From the NCBI RefSeq assembly GCF_022458985.1, contig NC_061789.1, positions 13,734,357 through 13,798,356 of the forward strand: a stretch of 64,000 bases of DNA. The letters run 5' to 3'. This document shows, one piece after another, positions 1 to 11,196 of the stretch. The translations under genes were made by a program, and so were the position numbers. The notes below the pieces were generated by a model. The model saw only the letters and a program-made list of their open reading frames with translations, was not told the DNA's origin and did not search any database. Origin of the DNA: Mugil cephalus. Lineage: Eukaryota; Chordata; Actinopteri; Mugiliformes; Mugilidae. Each line of letters opens with the position of its first letter. Positions within the stretch are counted from its first letter, which is position 1.

Positions 1-1
1 C

Positions 2-64
2 AACGCAGCCACGGGCGGCCGAAGAAACCCACCCGGCGGCAAGTCCAGCCTCATCCTGGGTTGA
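2..64 (+). CDS. jpt1: Jupiter microtubule-associated homologue 1 (Hn1), C-terminal end only
   Basis: The reading frame entering from the left edge encodes a tail ending NPPGGKSSLILG and a TGA stop at 62-64. This closely matches the conserved C terminus of JPT1/HN1 (NPPGGKSSLVLG in mammals as I recall it). The paralogue JPT2 shares the PPGGK motif but ends differently, so JPT1 type is preferred. JPT1 is a small, largely disordered cytoplasmic/nuclear protein linked to microtubules and GSK3B signalling. Only about 20 codons are visible; all upstream exons lie outside the window, and I cannot tell which teleost duplicate (a or b) this is. The identification rests on one short but highly characteristic motif followed by a UTR-like sequence with a poly(A) signal. 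Confidence 0.8.
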   Translation, partial: NAATGGRRNPPGGKSSLILG

Positions 65-109
65 GACCACTCCTTTTTTTTTTTTTTTTTTTTTTTTTAA
101 ATTCGAACG

Positions 110-151
<42 letters not shown>

Positions 152-515
152 GAAGAAAAACACCCCCACGACTCTCTCTTCTTCCCTCCTCATCAGCATT
201 TCACAGTCACCTGCTTCACATGCACTCGTGCCGTCGCGTCCACGGGCCCTCGCGTCCTCTCCCCCCTCACCCTTCGAACCTTTTGTTTTGATCCTTTTTT
301 TTCTATCAAAAGAAGAAAAACTGTTGAAAGCACTTTATGTATTCTCCCCTCCTATTTCCATTTCAGCCCATCCTGTAGTGCATTGAGCCTGCTGGGAAAG
401 GCATGACGTTTAGCTTGGCCCCCTCATTCTCCCCTGTTGTAAATGGTAAAGAGAAAAAAAAAGTGAAGATTTGATGCGTGGATTTCTAAATACAATAAAG
501 ATTCATATGAATTTG
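65..515 (+). other. jpt1: 3' UTR of the jpt1-type gene
   Basis: The region runs from the stop codon to the expected cleavage zone about 15 bases after the AATAAA at 494-499. It contains two very long T runs (about 74-98 and 111-144) followed by pyrimidine-rich sequence. No other reading frame of interest is seen. The end is inferred from the signal position and the T/GT-rich stretch just downstream (about 515-550). Confidence 0.6.
494..499 (+). terminator. jpt1: Poly(A) signal AATAAA of the jpt1-type gene
   Basis: A canonical AATAAA hexamer lies about 430 bases after the stop codon and is followed by GT/T-rich sequence (TGCTGTGG, then T runs), the usual arrangement of a vertebrate polyadenylation site. 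Confidence 0.65.
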
Positions 516-1992
516 CTGTGGCTGATTTAATGTTGTTTTTTTAATTTTTTTTAATGGAGATATAGCGTAGAAGGAGCGGTGACTAATAACTGGAGCTGAT
601 ATTACTCAAAAGTTGAAGCTAAAGGATTGCAGCCGTAAAAACAAGGGTACTGTTAATTCTCATTTCAGTTTCCATGTGCGTAAATGTCTTGAAGCAAAAA
701 GCCAAATTTTATTTATGCGCAGTCAAACGGAGCCTGAAAACGGCGGCCGTTGAGAGCAGAGACAGACTCTGGGACTGGAAACCTGCCCAGACGGAGTAAC
801 CGTGATAGCTCCAGAGAGAAAGTGACTTTTCATGACATCATCCGTCGGATATTTGGATCTCCTTACAGTGGTCCTGGTTTTATATTGGCGGGGTTTGTTT
901 TGTTCACAGTTGAGATTTTTGAAAGTCAGATTCAAAGGGTGAGAAGCGATCCATAAAATACGGACCATACTTGCTAACCTCACCAAACATTACCTTTAGC
1001 AGCTCTGCTAACATGTGACTTTATTTGCTGCCAGTGTAAACTTTTTTTAAGTGTCATTAGGAACACACAAATATTTTCTTTCCAGCTGTCCGTTAGTTTG
1101 AGCTTTGTTTAATCTACTCAAACCAATCAAGTCGGACTATATTTACTTTCTAAGACGGGGCTGCAGCATTTGGAGAACAGATTTTGTATCTGCACTTATC
1201 GTGAAGTGCAAAACGAAGCCTGTGTTTAACCCATGATGCTGCATTCAAATTTTGTAGTCGGGGAGAAGCTAGTGCCCCTACGTAATGAACGCATATCAGT
1301 TCGAATGAGGTGTTAGAAGACGGGACAAGAGGAAGGAGTTGAGTGGTTTTGGGGGCCGATCAAAAGTAGTCCAACGATGGAAAAGCAGTAAACCAATGAC
1401 AGGGGCAGCTAAGGCCATTTATCGGTCTATGTGGCAATCGAACCAAGTGTCCGACAAAAAAGAACGCTGGTGTCCGAAGCCACAGTGCATTGCATTACGA
1501 GGTTGCGTAGCCGCAGACCGGTCCGGATTCCAAAAGCTAATCCCTGTTCACTGCAAGAAACTTCGCAACGTGCACCAGAACCAGATCACAAAGACACAAA
1601 GGTGAACTGGTCTGATGTACCACGTTTTCCTTCACGTCTCCTGAACAGCCTGAGCGCTTCTTATCTGGCGAACACATGTTGCCGAGATGCCAGGGACGGC
1701 CGCTCTGCAGATGCCTCGGGGATTCGCTCGGCCCGCTGCAACGGTGATGAGCATCAAAGCAAACAACCGCATCGGTAAACGGACCCAGGTGTTTTCCAGA
1801 AGCTCATCGCCTCTTAATGAGCTCGTTAATGTTAAAACTAATGACGCCTGAAATTCTACATGGCGCTACAATCACCGCGAGTTAAGCCTTCTCGACATCG
1901 GTCCATACCTTTGATTGAATGGTTTGCTGACTCATTACGGAGCCGATGTGGTCTAGAAGGCAGAGCCGCGTGCAGGTGCCAGACGTGACTAC
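516..1992. other. Intergenic sequence, no gene recognised
   Basis: No splice-supported coding frame, RNA gene or recognisable repeat was found. Open frames here are short and show no familiar motif. Confidence 0.5.
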
Positions 1993-2075
1993 GGAAAATA
2001 TATGAATGAAAAATGTCTAATCAACCAAAGATTTTGCGATTCCTACCAGTACCTTCCCAGTTGAAGACCTATGAT
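1993..2075 (-). repeat. Short copy of dispersed repeat A
   Basis: It shares the phrase AATGTCTAATCAACCAAAG and a following GTTGAAGACC with the longer copy at about 3600-3895, and is the reverse complement of the copy at about 14975-15215. A truncated member of an unclassified interspersed family; the full-length ends are unknown. Confidence 0.55.
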
Positions 2076-3599
2076 TTAGAGCATCTGGTACACACCTACT
2101 TATCCAAACAGTGTATTTTTTGACTATACCATTCATGCTCTGTTTGTCTTAAATCTCACATACTTTAGGTGTTAGTCAGACCTGAGTAAAAAAGCAAGTA
2201 TTTTTAGTTTTTCATGCTGCCTTGTGAGAATCAGCCCCAGCTGATTCAGAGCCAAACCTTGGGCGGTGCGCAGACACGGCTGTGGCACCGAGGTATGTTG
2301 CGGCCCTCGTCTACCGTGGAAAAAGGTAACGCGCAGGTCGCTCGAGATCAGGAAGACATCTTTCTGCCGCGGAGAGGTTGCCAAGACGTTGCGGTGCGCA
2401 CGGGCCTCTACGGGGAGCGGCTTTTTATTTAAACCAAGACAGCGTCGGCCTGGATCTTCCGTGCTTCCTTTAAATCCTCTCCTTATCCACAGTGGTGGGA
2501 TGCAACCGTAAAGTAATGCACTTAGCCGCAACCTCGAGGCGCTCGTTAATGCTTCCTGCAAAGCACATGAGCTGTGGAAGTGTTAAGTGAAAAAAAAAAA
2601 AAAAAAAAAAGGGGCTAGATCTCATTTGTAGGTCGACCTGCTTGGCGCACAATTGCATTATTTGCCTGGCAAACAAAGGCAGCGGCGTAATTTGCTCTTT
2701 TAGCCGGCGGCTAATCTGTAAAACTGTTTTGGAAAGACTCTCTTGTCTATCCCCCTTGATCATCCTACTAATCTTTCCAAAAAGATGTGAGATTACCAGT
2801 TCCCCCCCCACCCCTCCCCGCAGCCATATGCCAAGTTGTGCGTCTGTAATGCATTTTAAAGCACCCTCGCACATTTGTAATTCCAGCGTATTGACAGGGC
2901 CATTATGACCAGATGAGGTCATGTGAGTCTCCGGGGAGGAAGAGGATCTACGAGCATCAAAGCAAACAGGGGAAATGAGTTGAGTCACGTCTGAGCAATG
3001 ATCAATTTCGGTGACAATGCTCTGACTCAGCAGCTGCTCCCCGCACCCCTAAAGGAGTATTGAAGGTTTGTCTACAGAAGAGTAGCAGTAAATCTGTTTC
3101 TGTATTGTTTAGGATGATTTAATTTTCTGCCCTAGACGAATCGTCCTGCTTATCTTGCAGACTCAAGAATGTTACGCCTCCCACCCAACCGCAGCCCGAA
3201 GCAGGAAGGGCTGGTTGGCAAATGGACAGCGCTGTTTCCGTAGCGACAATGGGAGCATGAAAACCTCGCTCGGCGCGTCTGCTCAGCCTCACGGTGAACC
3301 TCCTTAACGGGATGAGACTGGAGGCAGGAAATTGACGGAGGAAAGTGCGAGGGGACGGACGGGGGAGCTTTTTTTTTTTTTTTTAATCCTGTCCCAAAGG
3401 GAGGTAGAGAGAGCAGGAAGGGTGGGTGTGTTTGTGAAAGGGCGCAGAAGCCTGTATTGTAGTTATTGATTCATTGATTTATATTGGTTTACAGTTCTCT
3501 AAGGAGTGAGACAACAGCTTATTGAAACTGCTTCAGTCATCTTCTGTTAAGTCCCACTGTAGATTTGAAAGCATTGTCAGCAATAGGTACGTGGTGGTT
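2076..3599. other. Intergenic; CNE-like block plus A and T runs
   Basis: It holds a 21-base A run (2590-2610), a 16-base T run (about 3369-3384) and, at roughly 2490-2990, single-copy sequence rich in homeobox-like motifs (CACAATTGCATTATTTG, GCTCGTTAATGC, TGTAATGCATTTTAAA) resembling vertebrate conserved non-coding elements. No gene is supported. Confidence 0.35.
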
Positions 3600-3895
3600 G
3601 CTTCTGTGTGTCATCAGGACCCCAAACTGAAGTAGTGTGTTCTACATTAAACTCGGCCTAGTGCTTTTTATAAATATACATTATTATTATTATTTTGCAT
3701 TTAATATTAAGCCTTCCCTTATCCCTTTACTAAAATATGATGAATACATGTTAATGTGTATTTAAAGAAATTTAAATTTGTGGGGGGAAATGTGAAAATA
3801 TATATAAAAATGTCTAATCAACCAAAGATTTTGTGACCCCCCTGCAGTGTTTCTACAGGGTTGTGGACCCCCTGTTGAAGACCAATGCTTCTACA
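3600..3895 (-). repeat. Dispersed repeat A, long copy
   Basis: Reading the - strand, the block starts with GGTCTTCAACAGGGGGTCC and ends near the phrase TTTAATGTAGAACACAC. It matches the + strand of 14975-15215 over most of its length, including the AATATTAAGC / ATAATAATAATGTATAT-type core. Further copies are at 1993-2075 and, interrupted, at 43781-45200. Family not identified; a non-autonomous DNA element is plausible. Confidence 0.6.
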
Positions 3896-4175
3896 TATAT
3901 AAATTCAGAGTCTTTGGTGAGCTCTGGCATCGGCGTGCAGAGTTAAAGGCCATCTTGACACAATATACAACACTCTTTGCCAAATGAGGTTTCAGTTTAC
4001 AAAGAGGCGTTTCTGGAGATTTTTAACTGTAGGATTTTAGTCCATCCTTCTAATCGCTGAGCTTAGTTTGTGTTACTTCAAAGACATGTTGTATCTGACT
4101 CCAAAGACCCAAATATTAAACTTCACATTAGCATATTGTTATGGGGTAAAAAGATCTTAATGACTATTTAACCTA

Positions 4176-4935
4176 CATACAATGACCACCTTATTAAGTA
4201 CATTGCTAGTACTGAGTTGGATCCCATCTTTTCTTAAGATCTGTCTTCAGTCTTCTTGGGATGGATTCAACAAGGTGCTAGAAACATTCCTCAGAGAGTT
4301 TCATCCACATTGACATGATAGTGTCACACACTTGGTGCAGATCCATGATGCAAATTACACCACTTCCCAAAGGTACTCTACTGGATTGAGATCGGGTGAC
4401 TGTGCAGGCCGCTCATTTTATATTCAAGAAACCAGTTTGAGGACATTTTAGTGACACAGATTGTGCTGGAAGTTAGAAAAGTGGCCGTGTGGTCGTAAGG
4501 GGTTGGACAAGGTCACCAACAGTATTTAGGTAGACTGCGTCATTCACGTGGCACTAAAGGGCATCACATTCTGACCCTACCATCCTAATGTCGCAACAAA
4601 AACAAGACTTATCAGACCCGCCAATGTCTTTCCATCCTTTGTTGAGCCCTTGAGAATTGCAGCCTCAGTTTCCTGTTCTTAGCTGACAATAGTGGTGCTC
4701 AGTGTGGTCTTCTGCTAGTGTCGCCCATCTTCTTCAAGGTTCAACGTGTGGTTAGGAACGCTCTATTGCATGTTAGTTGTAAAGTGGATATTTGAGATAC
4801 GGTTGTCTCCGTCTCGTCATTCTCCTCTGACCTCTGGCATGAACAAATCATTCATGCATCAACAATCATTTCTGAAATACTCAGACCAACCCGTCCGGCA
4901 ACAACAACCACGCCAATGACTTGGCTAAAATCACA
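4176..4935 (-). mobile_element. Tc1/mariner-superfamily transposon fossil
   Basis: On the - strand the sequence decodes in pieces to a degraded DDE transposase. A readable stretch near 4250-4320 gives HLVESIPRRLK, the terminal motif of fish Tc1-like transposases, preceded by an in-frame stop; the 4860-4920 end corresponds to the transposase N-terminal helix-turn-helix region. The + strand start GACCACCTTATTAAGTACA resembles the terminal segment of a widespread fish Tc1-type element. Internal deletions, frameshifts and stops mean it is dead. Family-level identity is inferred from remembered motifs. Confidence 0.7.
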
Positions 4936-5629
4936 TATTAAAAAGTTGCTAAAATCAAAAATATAAGAATATTATTGGTCATCCCTTCCACCTGACTTCC
5001 TGCTAGGGAGCTGCCATTTCCAAAAGACGTGATCGAATACGTCACAGGGTTGGTTGAATCCCTCTGAACACTGTTGGAGATGGACGGGGGTGAAATGGAA
5101 AGAGATCTTGAGCTCGGTATAAATCCTTTTGGATATGCTTTTGAAACTGAGCAGTGGCAATGCCCATTCGTAGCAGCTAAGCCAAGCTAGCTGGAACCAC
5201 ACGTAAAAAATGCGATATAAAACAAGTTCAAGCTACGTGGCAGTGGATAGATGCAGGAATATGATTGTAGACAACGAACAATATGTTTTCCGCTATCTAT
5301 CTATCCATCTTTGTCCAGTTGTCTCTTTCACTGTCTATCACTATTGGAATCATCAAGTCAACCAACCCCAGGAAGGCCACAGTACGGCAAGATGGCGCCA
5401 CCCATGCTAAAAAACACATGAGGGCCATTGACACTTGTCAATAGTGTTATTTACTGTTATTTTCTGTTTAGCACAGACTTGAGTCATTTCATATTCATGT
5501 ACCTTTTCATGTCCTACATCAGTCCCTTGAAGTTCATGGCATTTCGTATTTGTTTAAAGCGTCTGAGAATTTCAGCTGCGCTTTCATTTTGGAGGGTGTG
5601 GTTTGTAGAACCATGAATTGTGTTGTCTT
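4936..5629. other. Intergenic sequence, no gene recognised
   Basis: Only a short (TATC)n-like tract near 5294-5310 stands out. No coding, RNA or classified repeat signal is seen. Confidence 0.4.
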
Positions 5630-5885
5630 TGTCCTTTTCTATTATTTTGAACACCCTATTGTAGGCACTGGGCTGGGCTTAATAACAGAAGCGCTATTGT
5701 GTCTGATTAAATCCAGCTTAACAGCACCGAAACTACATCCTCCAACTTGAACATACGGTTGAGCCACCACCTTTCTGCTGCTGTTTAAAGATAAACCAAA
5801 CATTATGAGAGTCATGAAGGGGGATTTAGTGCAGGACTGCTATATTAGAATGCATTAGTTGTCACTGGTGTACCTTTTATATAGA
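5630..5885 (+). repeat. Dispersed repeat B, copy 1
   Basis: It shares an ordered series of phrases with 27120-27440: GGGCT..GGCTAAATA/TTAATAA, CAGCATC/CAGCACC, CATCCTC, GTCATGA(A)GGGGGA and GGACTG.GATATT.GAA.GCAT. These are two diverged same-orientation copies of an interspersed repeat about 21 kb apart. Class unknown. Confidence 0.55.
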
Positions 5886-8015
5886 GCTCAGCTTTAGAAA
5901 CACTCTAAAAGCATTAAAAGATACATGTGTAACCTGCTATAAGGACATTTATGAAGTACAGCAGTTGGTGGTTCTCAAACGTTGTTAACAAAACCCTAAA
6001 CAAACACATAAAATACGCAATGGACTTGTATTAAATATTGATGTAATGCTACTAAATACTACATATGGACAATTAAAGTAAAGTGCTACCCATCATCCTG
6101 TGCTTTAATGTACAGTGTATCCTGTTTGCAGCATGGAACAATATTTCATTCCCTCTCCTACCACTAGAGGGCAATACAAATACTGCCGAGCCCTCTAACC
6201 TCTGCTAACACTAAACTAGTGACCTACTTTCAGTTTGAGCCGTGCACACTGTCTCTGTCATTGTCTGTTTGTCTGTGGACTTTGTATTACAGACAGGCCC
6301 AATAAAAAAAACGGTCTCACTCGCGGTATGAGTTGTGTGACCAGTCGGAAAAACTGTTCCAACGGTTTTAAATTCAGCCCGCCTGTTTTCAATTACAGCT
6401 GCCAGAATAACATTATTATAAACCCTGCATAGTCTAAGCTGTGTGTGTGTGTGTGTGAGAGAGAGCGAGAGAGAGAGTTTTGCAGAGTCACGCTCTTAAA
6501 GCTATGAATACACTGTGTCCTAATCTACTGTCACTCTCCCTTACAGACGTGTAGAGTTTCCCAGGTAACTCTGACTTGGTCTAACAAACAAGAATCCATA
6601 TTTAAAATAAAGAATAATGGGTTCACAAAGACTTATCAAATCTAAATGCAGATTAAATGGAATTAGTATCTCATACTATTGATATGCTGGATTATGCAAA
6701 ACCTAAATGATCCTTTGTGTTATTTTAGAATTGCAATAGGGTAGAATTTACACCCCACTCAAAAGTGATTGAAAATGCATTTGAAAAGCTGTTTAAGTGA
6801 GATATCCCTTCATTGTTTCTTTGTCAATAAAGCAGGTACAAATTCTGGAGTCCTGACATTTGCATTTGGAAACAAACGACATGTTCAAAGGAGCTCTCAG
6901 AGAGACCGCAGGAACACTCGGGGTCAACAAATAAACAGTTTTGTGCATCATGACAAGGCCTGGACGTGAACAGAAGACAACATTGGTGGATGAACTCTGC
7001 GAAGCCACCTCACTGAGGGCTTCCCCCAAGGTGCAAAATGTCTGATTAGACCAAAAAAAATACATCTAAAAAAAGAAAAAGAAAAAAAGACAGACTAGCA
7101 CTGGATTTAAACTGAATTTAAAAATAACCTGTACCAGAATGACAGGAGTTAAACAAGGTGGAGGCCTGCGTGGCTTCCAATGGTACCGTGTCACTGGGTG
7201 TTTGTTGAGGATGTGACAGAAGACATAAGCAGATGGATAAATTCTTAAGAAAATAGGATTATACTGTCTGCTCAGATTCAGTCAGGCGAAACGATGACCC
7301 AAAACGTCCTGTCAGTGCAATCCAGGAGCTTGACCTCATCAAAAAGCACGTGTTTCACCCACTGAAGAAAAAACTAAAGGCGGAAAGACTCATGAACAGC
7401 TGCAGCAGAACCCTGGCAGATACATAGCTGTAACTTCAATGTGTTTTGGTAAACAACTAAAACAACCCCAGAAATGTGCATTATCATGCAGAGATGATAC
7501 TGCACAGTAATGAACTAGTGAAGGAGTTTTTAAATATGAAGCATGACGGTGGCTGACATTACCCGAGACAAACAAGGTATTCTGAAGCCATGTTTACGAA
7601 TGCACCACATGTTTGAAGGGTGTAGTTATTGTGACAGCCAGTGTGCAGACGTTCCCACAAGGCGGCAGTATTACCTAGATAAACAAGGAAAAACAAACAG
7701 GCAGTAGGCAGGACGACCCAGCGAGGTCTGGGGTCCTTCACCACAGCCACAGTCCATGGGGCTTGGAGTCGGGAGTCAGGGATGACTTCACTAGACACAG
7801 CAACAGCACGTCGGTTTCTAAAGAGTCGCCGCGGCTCTCACTGGTCAAGGGTCGGTTATGTCGACGTCTAATGGTTTTGTCGTTCCATGAAATCAAAAAT
7901 AACGTCCGGAGCCGCGTTTAATTTTGTATTTCTTATTTGCATTTCTCTTTTTAAGATTTACAATAGGATTCCTGAGAAAACACACACAAAAACACATATG
8001 TTGGCTCTGTATTAA
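5886..8015. other. Intergenic sequence with a GT/GA microsatellite
   Basis: It contains a (GT)n(GA)n tract at about 6440-6478 and a CTCF-like motif at 6161-6174 (listed separately). The remainder is AT-rich single-copy sequence with no supported gene. Confidence 0.4.
6161..6174 (+). promoter_or_regulatory. CTCF-like core motif (13/14)
   Basis: CCACTAGAGGGCAA matches the CTCF core CCASYAGRKGGCRS at all but the last position, in forward orientation. Occupancy is unknown. Confidence 0.35.
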
Positions 8016-8071
8016 CATATATGTATATATATATATATATACATATATACACACACATATATATATATAAA
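8016..8071. repeat. TA/CA microsatellite
   Basis: Alternating TA, then CA, then TA dinucleotides with few interruptions. Confidence 0.9.
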
Positions 8072-9149
8072 GAATTTAATTTCTTTATACATTAAATGTA
8101 ATAACAGATAGTCTTTAATATTTCATGCAGCTTACTAAGCTCACTAGGGCTAGGCTGACATTAAAATCATTCTGGCTTTTTAATTAAAATGCGCTTAAAG
8201 CATATTGTCACGTACTAACACACTATAGTGATATAGTCACACGTGGAAGGTGAATCTGGCTAATTTGCATTGACAGATGCTCAGTTTGCTCCGATCCCAC
8301 AGACTCAATATGTTATGGTAATTAAAAGATAAGAAGATAAGACCAGATAATCCCTTATTTATCCCACAACGGGATAACGTCTCTCTAAACCACACTTAAG
8401 AGCGACATTTCAGACATGAACCTATATAATAGCAGCTTTGGATTATGCGGATAACTGAAAATAATAAGGAGTGGTGAAACCAAAACATGTCGTCCCTAGG
8501 CCTCGCTGTAGAACGTCCTGCACCTCCTTAAAAGTGGCCGGCTTCAACAGTAACAGTAAAAAAAAAAAAAAAAAAAATCTTTGCAAAAAAAAAAAGTCTG
8601 TGCAGCTCTTAAGTGTGTGCATGTGTTCAGTGACATATTTAGATAAACATTAGTAAACATAGCAAAGAGGAGAAAAATGGACTTTCCATTTATATCCAAC
8701 CCCGGCTGCAGTCTCAGACTCAACAGAGTCCAGCTCTCTAGTGGGTTTTTGGGTCATTGCTCGTGTTGGTCCTCTCACTTAACCCCCCTGGTGGTTAGCC
8801 CTCCCTCGAAAAAACTGTGAAAACATTTCCTATAAAGCCTTCCATGATATCTTGGATACTGCAGATTGTTTCATGAAAACTTTTGCTTTAAAACGTAAAA
8901 ACGCTAATTCAAAATAAAGGAAATGCTAAAATACAGCAAAAATAAACGCCTCATTTATCCAGTATAACATCTGCATTGATCTGGAGTGACTGGGTCACGT
9001 GATCCGAGTACTCATTTATACAGCAACTATAATAACTCTCTGGGAATTATGTAAAGGTCAGGACTTTCTTTCATAGGTAAATTTCCTGACTACGTTGCCC
9101 TCGGTTCACAAATGTATTACAACCTGCAGCACAACCGAATATCTCCTCC
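8072..9149. other. Intergenic; fragment of a fish interspersed repeat
   Basis: At about 8335-8385 the phrase GATAAGACCAGATAATCCCT..TTATCCCACAACGGG resembles the tail of a common fish retroelement-derived repeat (remembered, not searched). A-runs at about 8560-8577 and 8586-8596. No gene is seen. Confidence 0.35.
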
Positions 9150-10030
9150 TGCTTTTGTGGCACATAACTCATTGTCGTTATAAGACCAATGTCACTAATT
9201 ATGATGGATGCCGTGGCCGGCCCCCTCTCTGCCTCTCTGCCTAATTGTGCCGTAAGACGCCAATTGTCTTTATGGGGCAGGTTATGAATTATCAAACGAT
9301 TTGTTTCGGGAAGCTTCTCCTCTCTTTCCATTCGTCTCGTGACAAAATGGGAGTGGACGCAATTAAGCATTAAGATGCTTTTCTGGGTGCTCGTCTCCAA
9401 TAAGAGGGCATCAGTATTCGGCGCACACATATGCAAAATACAAACACGCCGCACGTGCTCCTCGCGTGATGCGGCGCTTTTGCAGCGGTTGGAAATTCGG
9501 GGTTTCGCCATCGATCGCCGAGCTGAGCTGAGCTGAGCTGCGGCTGGTTTATCATCATGGGGGGAAAGTCACAACAGTTCTCCGGAGATCCAATAGGGGG
9601 GGTTCCTGTTTTACTCCAGCAGCTGTCAGGGCGGAATGGCTCCCTAAAAATAATGATCACACTCTCTGGCTTTCTGCTCTCCGCCGCTATTAGATGGCAA
9701 CGAGCGAGATTTCTCGTGCGAAGACGGAGACTGATCAGAATATCAAATGACTAAACTTCCCCGGCACCGCTGATTACTTCTTCAATCAGAGATGGGGAAT
9801 GGCTGGTGTTGCCACCGCCGCCCACAAATTAAGTTCAGCCCCCCGAGTTTGGGAGAGCATTACACATCCGCGGGCACATAACTGGGAGGTCTGAGCGATC
9901 GAAATGGCAGCGTGATCTGTTTTGAATTACGCCAACGAGAGATACTCTTGGGGCCAGTGATGACAACTTATTTGGACCCTTTATAGCTGCTGGCCATACT
10001 AATTAATCACACTCTTGTATTGAGTTCAGG
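9150..10030. promoter_or_regulatory. CNE-like single-copy block
   Basis: Evenly complex sequence with many homeodomain/POU/SOX-like words (TTATGAATTATC, GCAATTAAGCATTAAG, CACACATATGCAAAAT, ACTAATTAATCAC) and no repeats, coding frame or splice-supported exon. This texture is typical of developmental conserved non-coding elements. It includes a small GAGCT pentamer tandem at about 9520-9540. Function is inferred from composition only. Confidence 0.3.
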
Positions 10031-10594
10031 GGGAAGCATTCGGTGAGAGAGAAAATGCGAAAGACTGCATCCACCTCTCCAGACTGCTAAGCACTATGAA
10101 CCCGGTGAACCAAAGCTTTAGGAGTAACACAAGAATGAGTTGTTCAAGTGTGTGTGTGTGTGTGTGTGCAGTTTGTGCTGCTGTCCTTTTGCATTCGTGT
10201 GTGCGGTTCTTCCTTATTATGGGATTATACACCTCACAGTGCAGCCACTTGCTCCCGAGCTGAACCACATAGTTTCTGGACGATGACCCCGAACGCGTCT
10301 GCTGGATGTTTATCAGTGAGATTGTGAAGCAGATTCATCTTCTGTCAGAGCGGCCAAACATCTTGGAGAGCGCGCAAACACTCAGTAATTAATCACGAGT
10401 TAGAAGCAAATGATCAGTCTGTTATAAAGACTGGCTGTTGCTGTGTTGTTGTTTTTTTTTGTTTGTGCTTTGGAGCAAAAATCTGGCATCTCGCAACATC
10501 ATTTCCAAAAGTTTGACCAGTTTAAACGTTAACTTAAGAATATATAAAAAAGGACATTTAGCATGTGTATTTCTACTGCTTTCTTAATTAAGGA
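10031..10594. other. Intergenic; GT microsatellite
   Basis: It contains a (GT)n tract at about 10148-10168. No gene or classified repeat is seen. Confidence 0.4.
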
Positions 10595-11196
10595 TTAACC
10601 TCCTGAGACCTGAGCTTTTGTTTTTTAATTTTTCCAATGTATTTGGGATCAGTAGACTTATAAAAACTAAGCATCATCTTTCCACAGGAAGTAGTAGTTT
10701 TTGAAAAAAAAAAAAAAAGCATGTCCTCATATGTGGACACTGGGATAATTTCATTATATAACAGTAAAGCCATCAATGTGTAACAAAACAGAAAACTGTT
10801 TATTTTAATACCTGAAACGTGGCTGAGCAAAACCAGACTTGTGAGTACTTGTTAATTACGAGGTTGTAGCTCGTTGCTGTTGATAAAATTTGTTAAATTT
10901 ACAGGTCATATCAAACTAGAAACGTTAATAAGCACAAATAAATAAGTTTTAACCATAGAATTTGATGAAGTTTTGCTCCTCATCCACTTATGTCCTGTGA
11001 TCATCTGTAGAATGAATCTGCCGAAACGACCGCTATCATGTTTTTACCGACTAGTGTATTGACACTTCTCTGCCACTAGATGGCAGACTGAAGTGTCCAC
11101 TAACGAGGGCAACGGGTTTAAAGGAAGCCGAATAAGCTGCATTTAAACCTGAAACTCAATGTCCCCATATGAGGACACAGGGTCTCAGGAGGTTAA
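10595..11196. mobile_element. MITE with TTAA flanks and 12-bp perfect terminal inverted repeats (piggyBac-like)
   Basis: The left end reads TTAA (10595-10598) then CCTCCTGAGACC (10599-10610). The right end reads GGTCTCAGGAGG (11181-11192) then TTAA (11193-11196), an exact inverted repeat bounded by TTAA on both sides. TTAA target duplications are the hallmark of piggyBac-superfamily insertions. The sub-terminal words CATATGTGGACAC and CATATGAGGACAC are also related. The interior of about 570 bp has no transposase, so the element is non-autonomous. It carries a perfect CTCF core motif at 11073-11086. Confidence 0.75.
11073..11086 (+). promoter_or_regulatory. CTCF core motif, perfect match
   Basis: CCACTAGATGGCAG matches all 14 positions of CCASYAGRKGGCRS, forward orientation. 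It lies inside the TTAA-flanked MITE. Binding cannot be shown from sequence. Confidence 0.45.

Noticed and set aside
2590..2610. Processed pseudogene tail (A run)
   Set aside because: No retroposed coding sequence or target duplication found around it; the same holds for the A run at 29663-29692.
2470..2988. 172-codon - strand frame
   Set aside because: It runs through a poly-A/T tract (Phe run), has no recognisable domain and overlaps CNE-like sequence.
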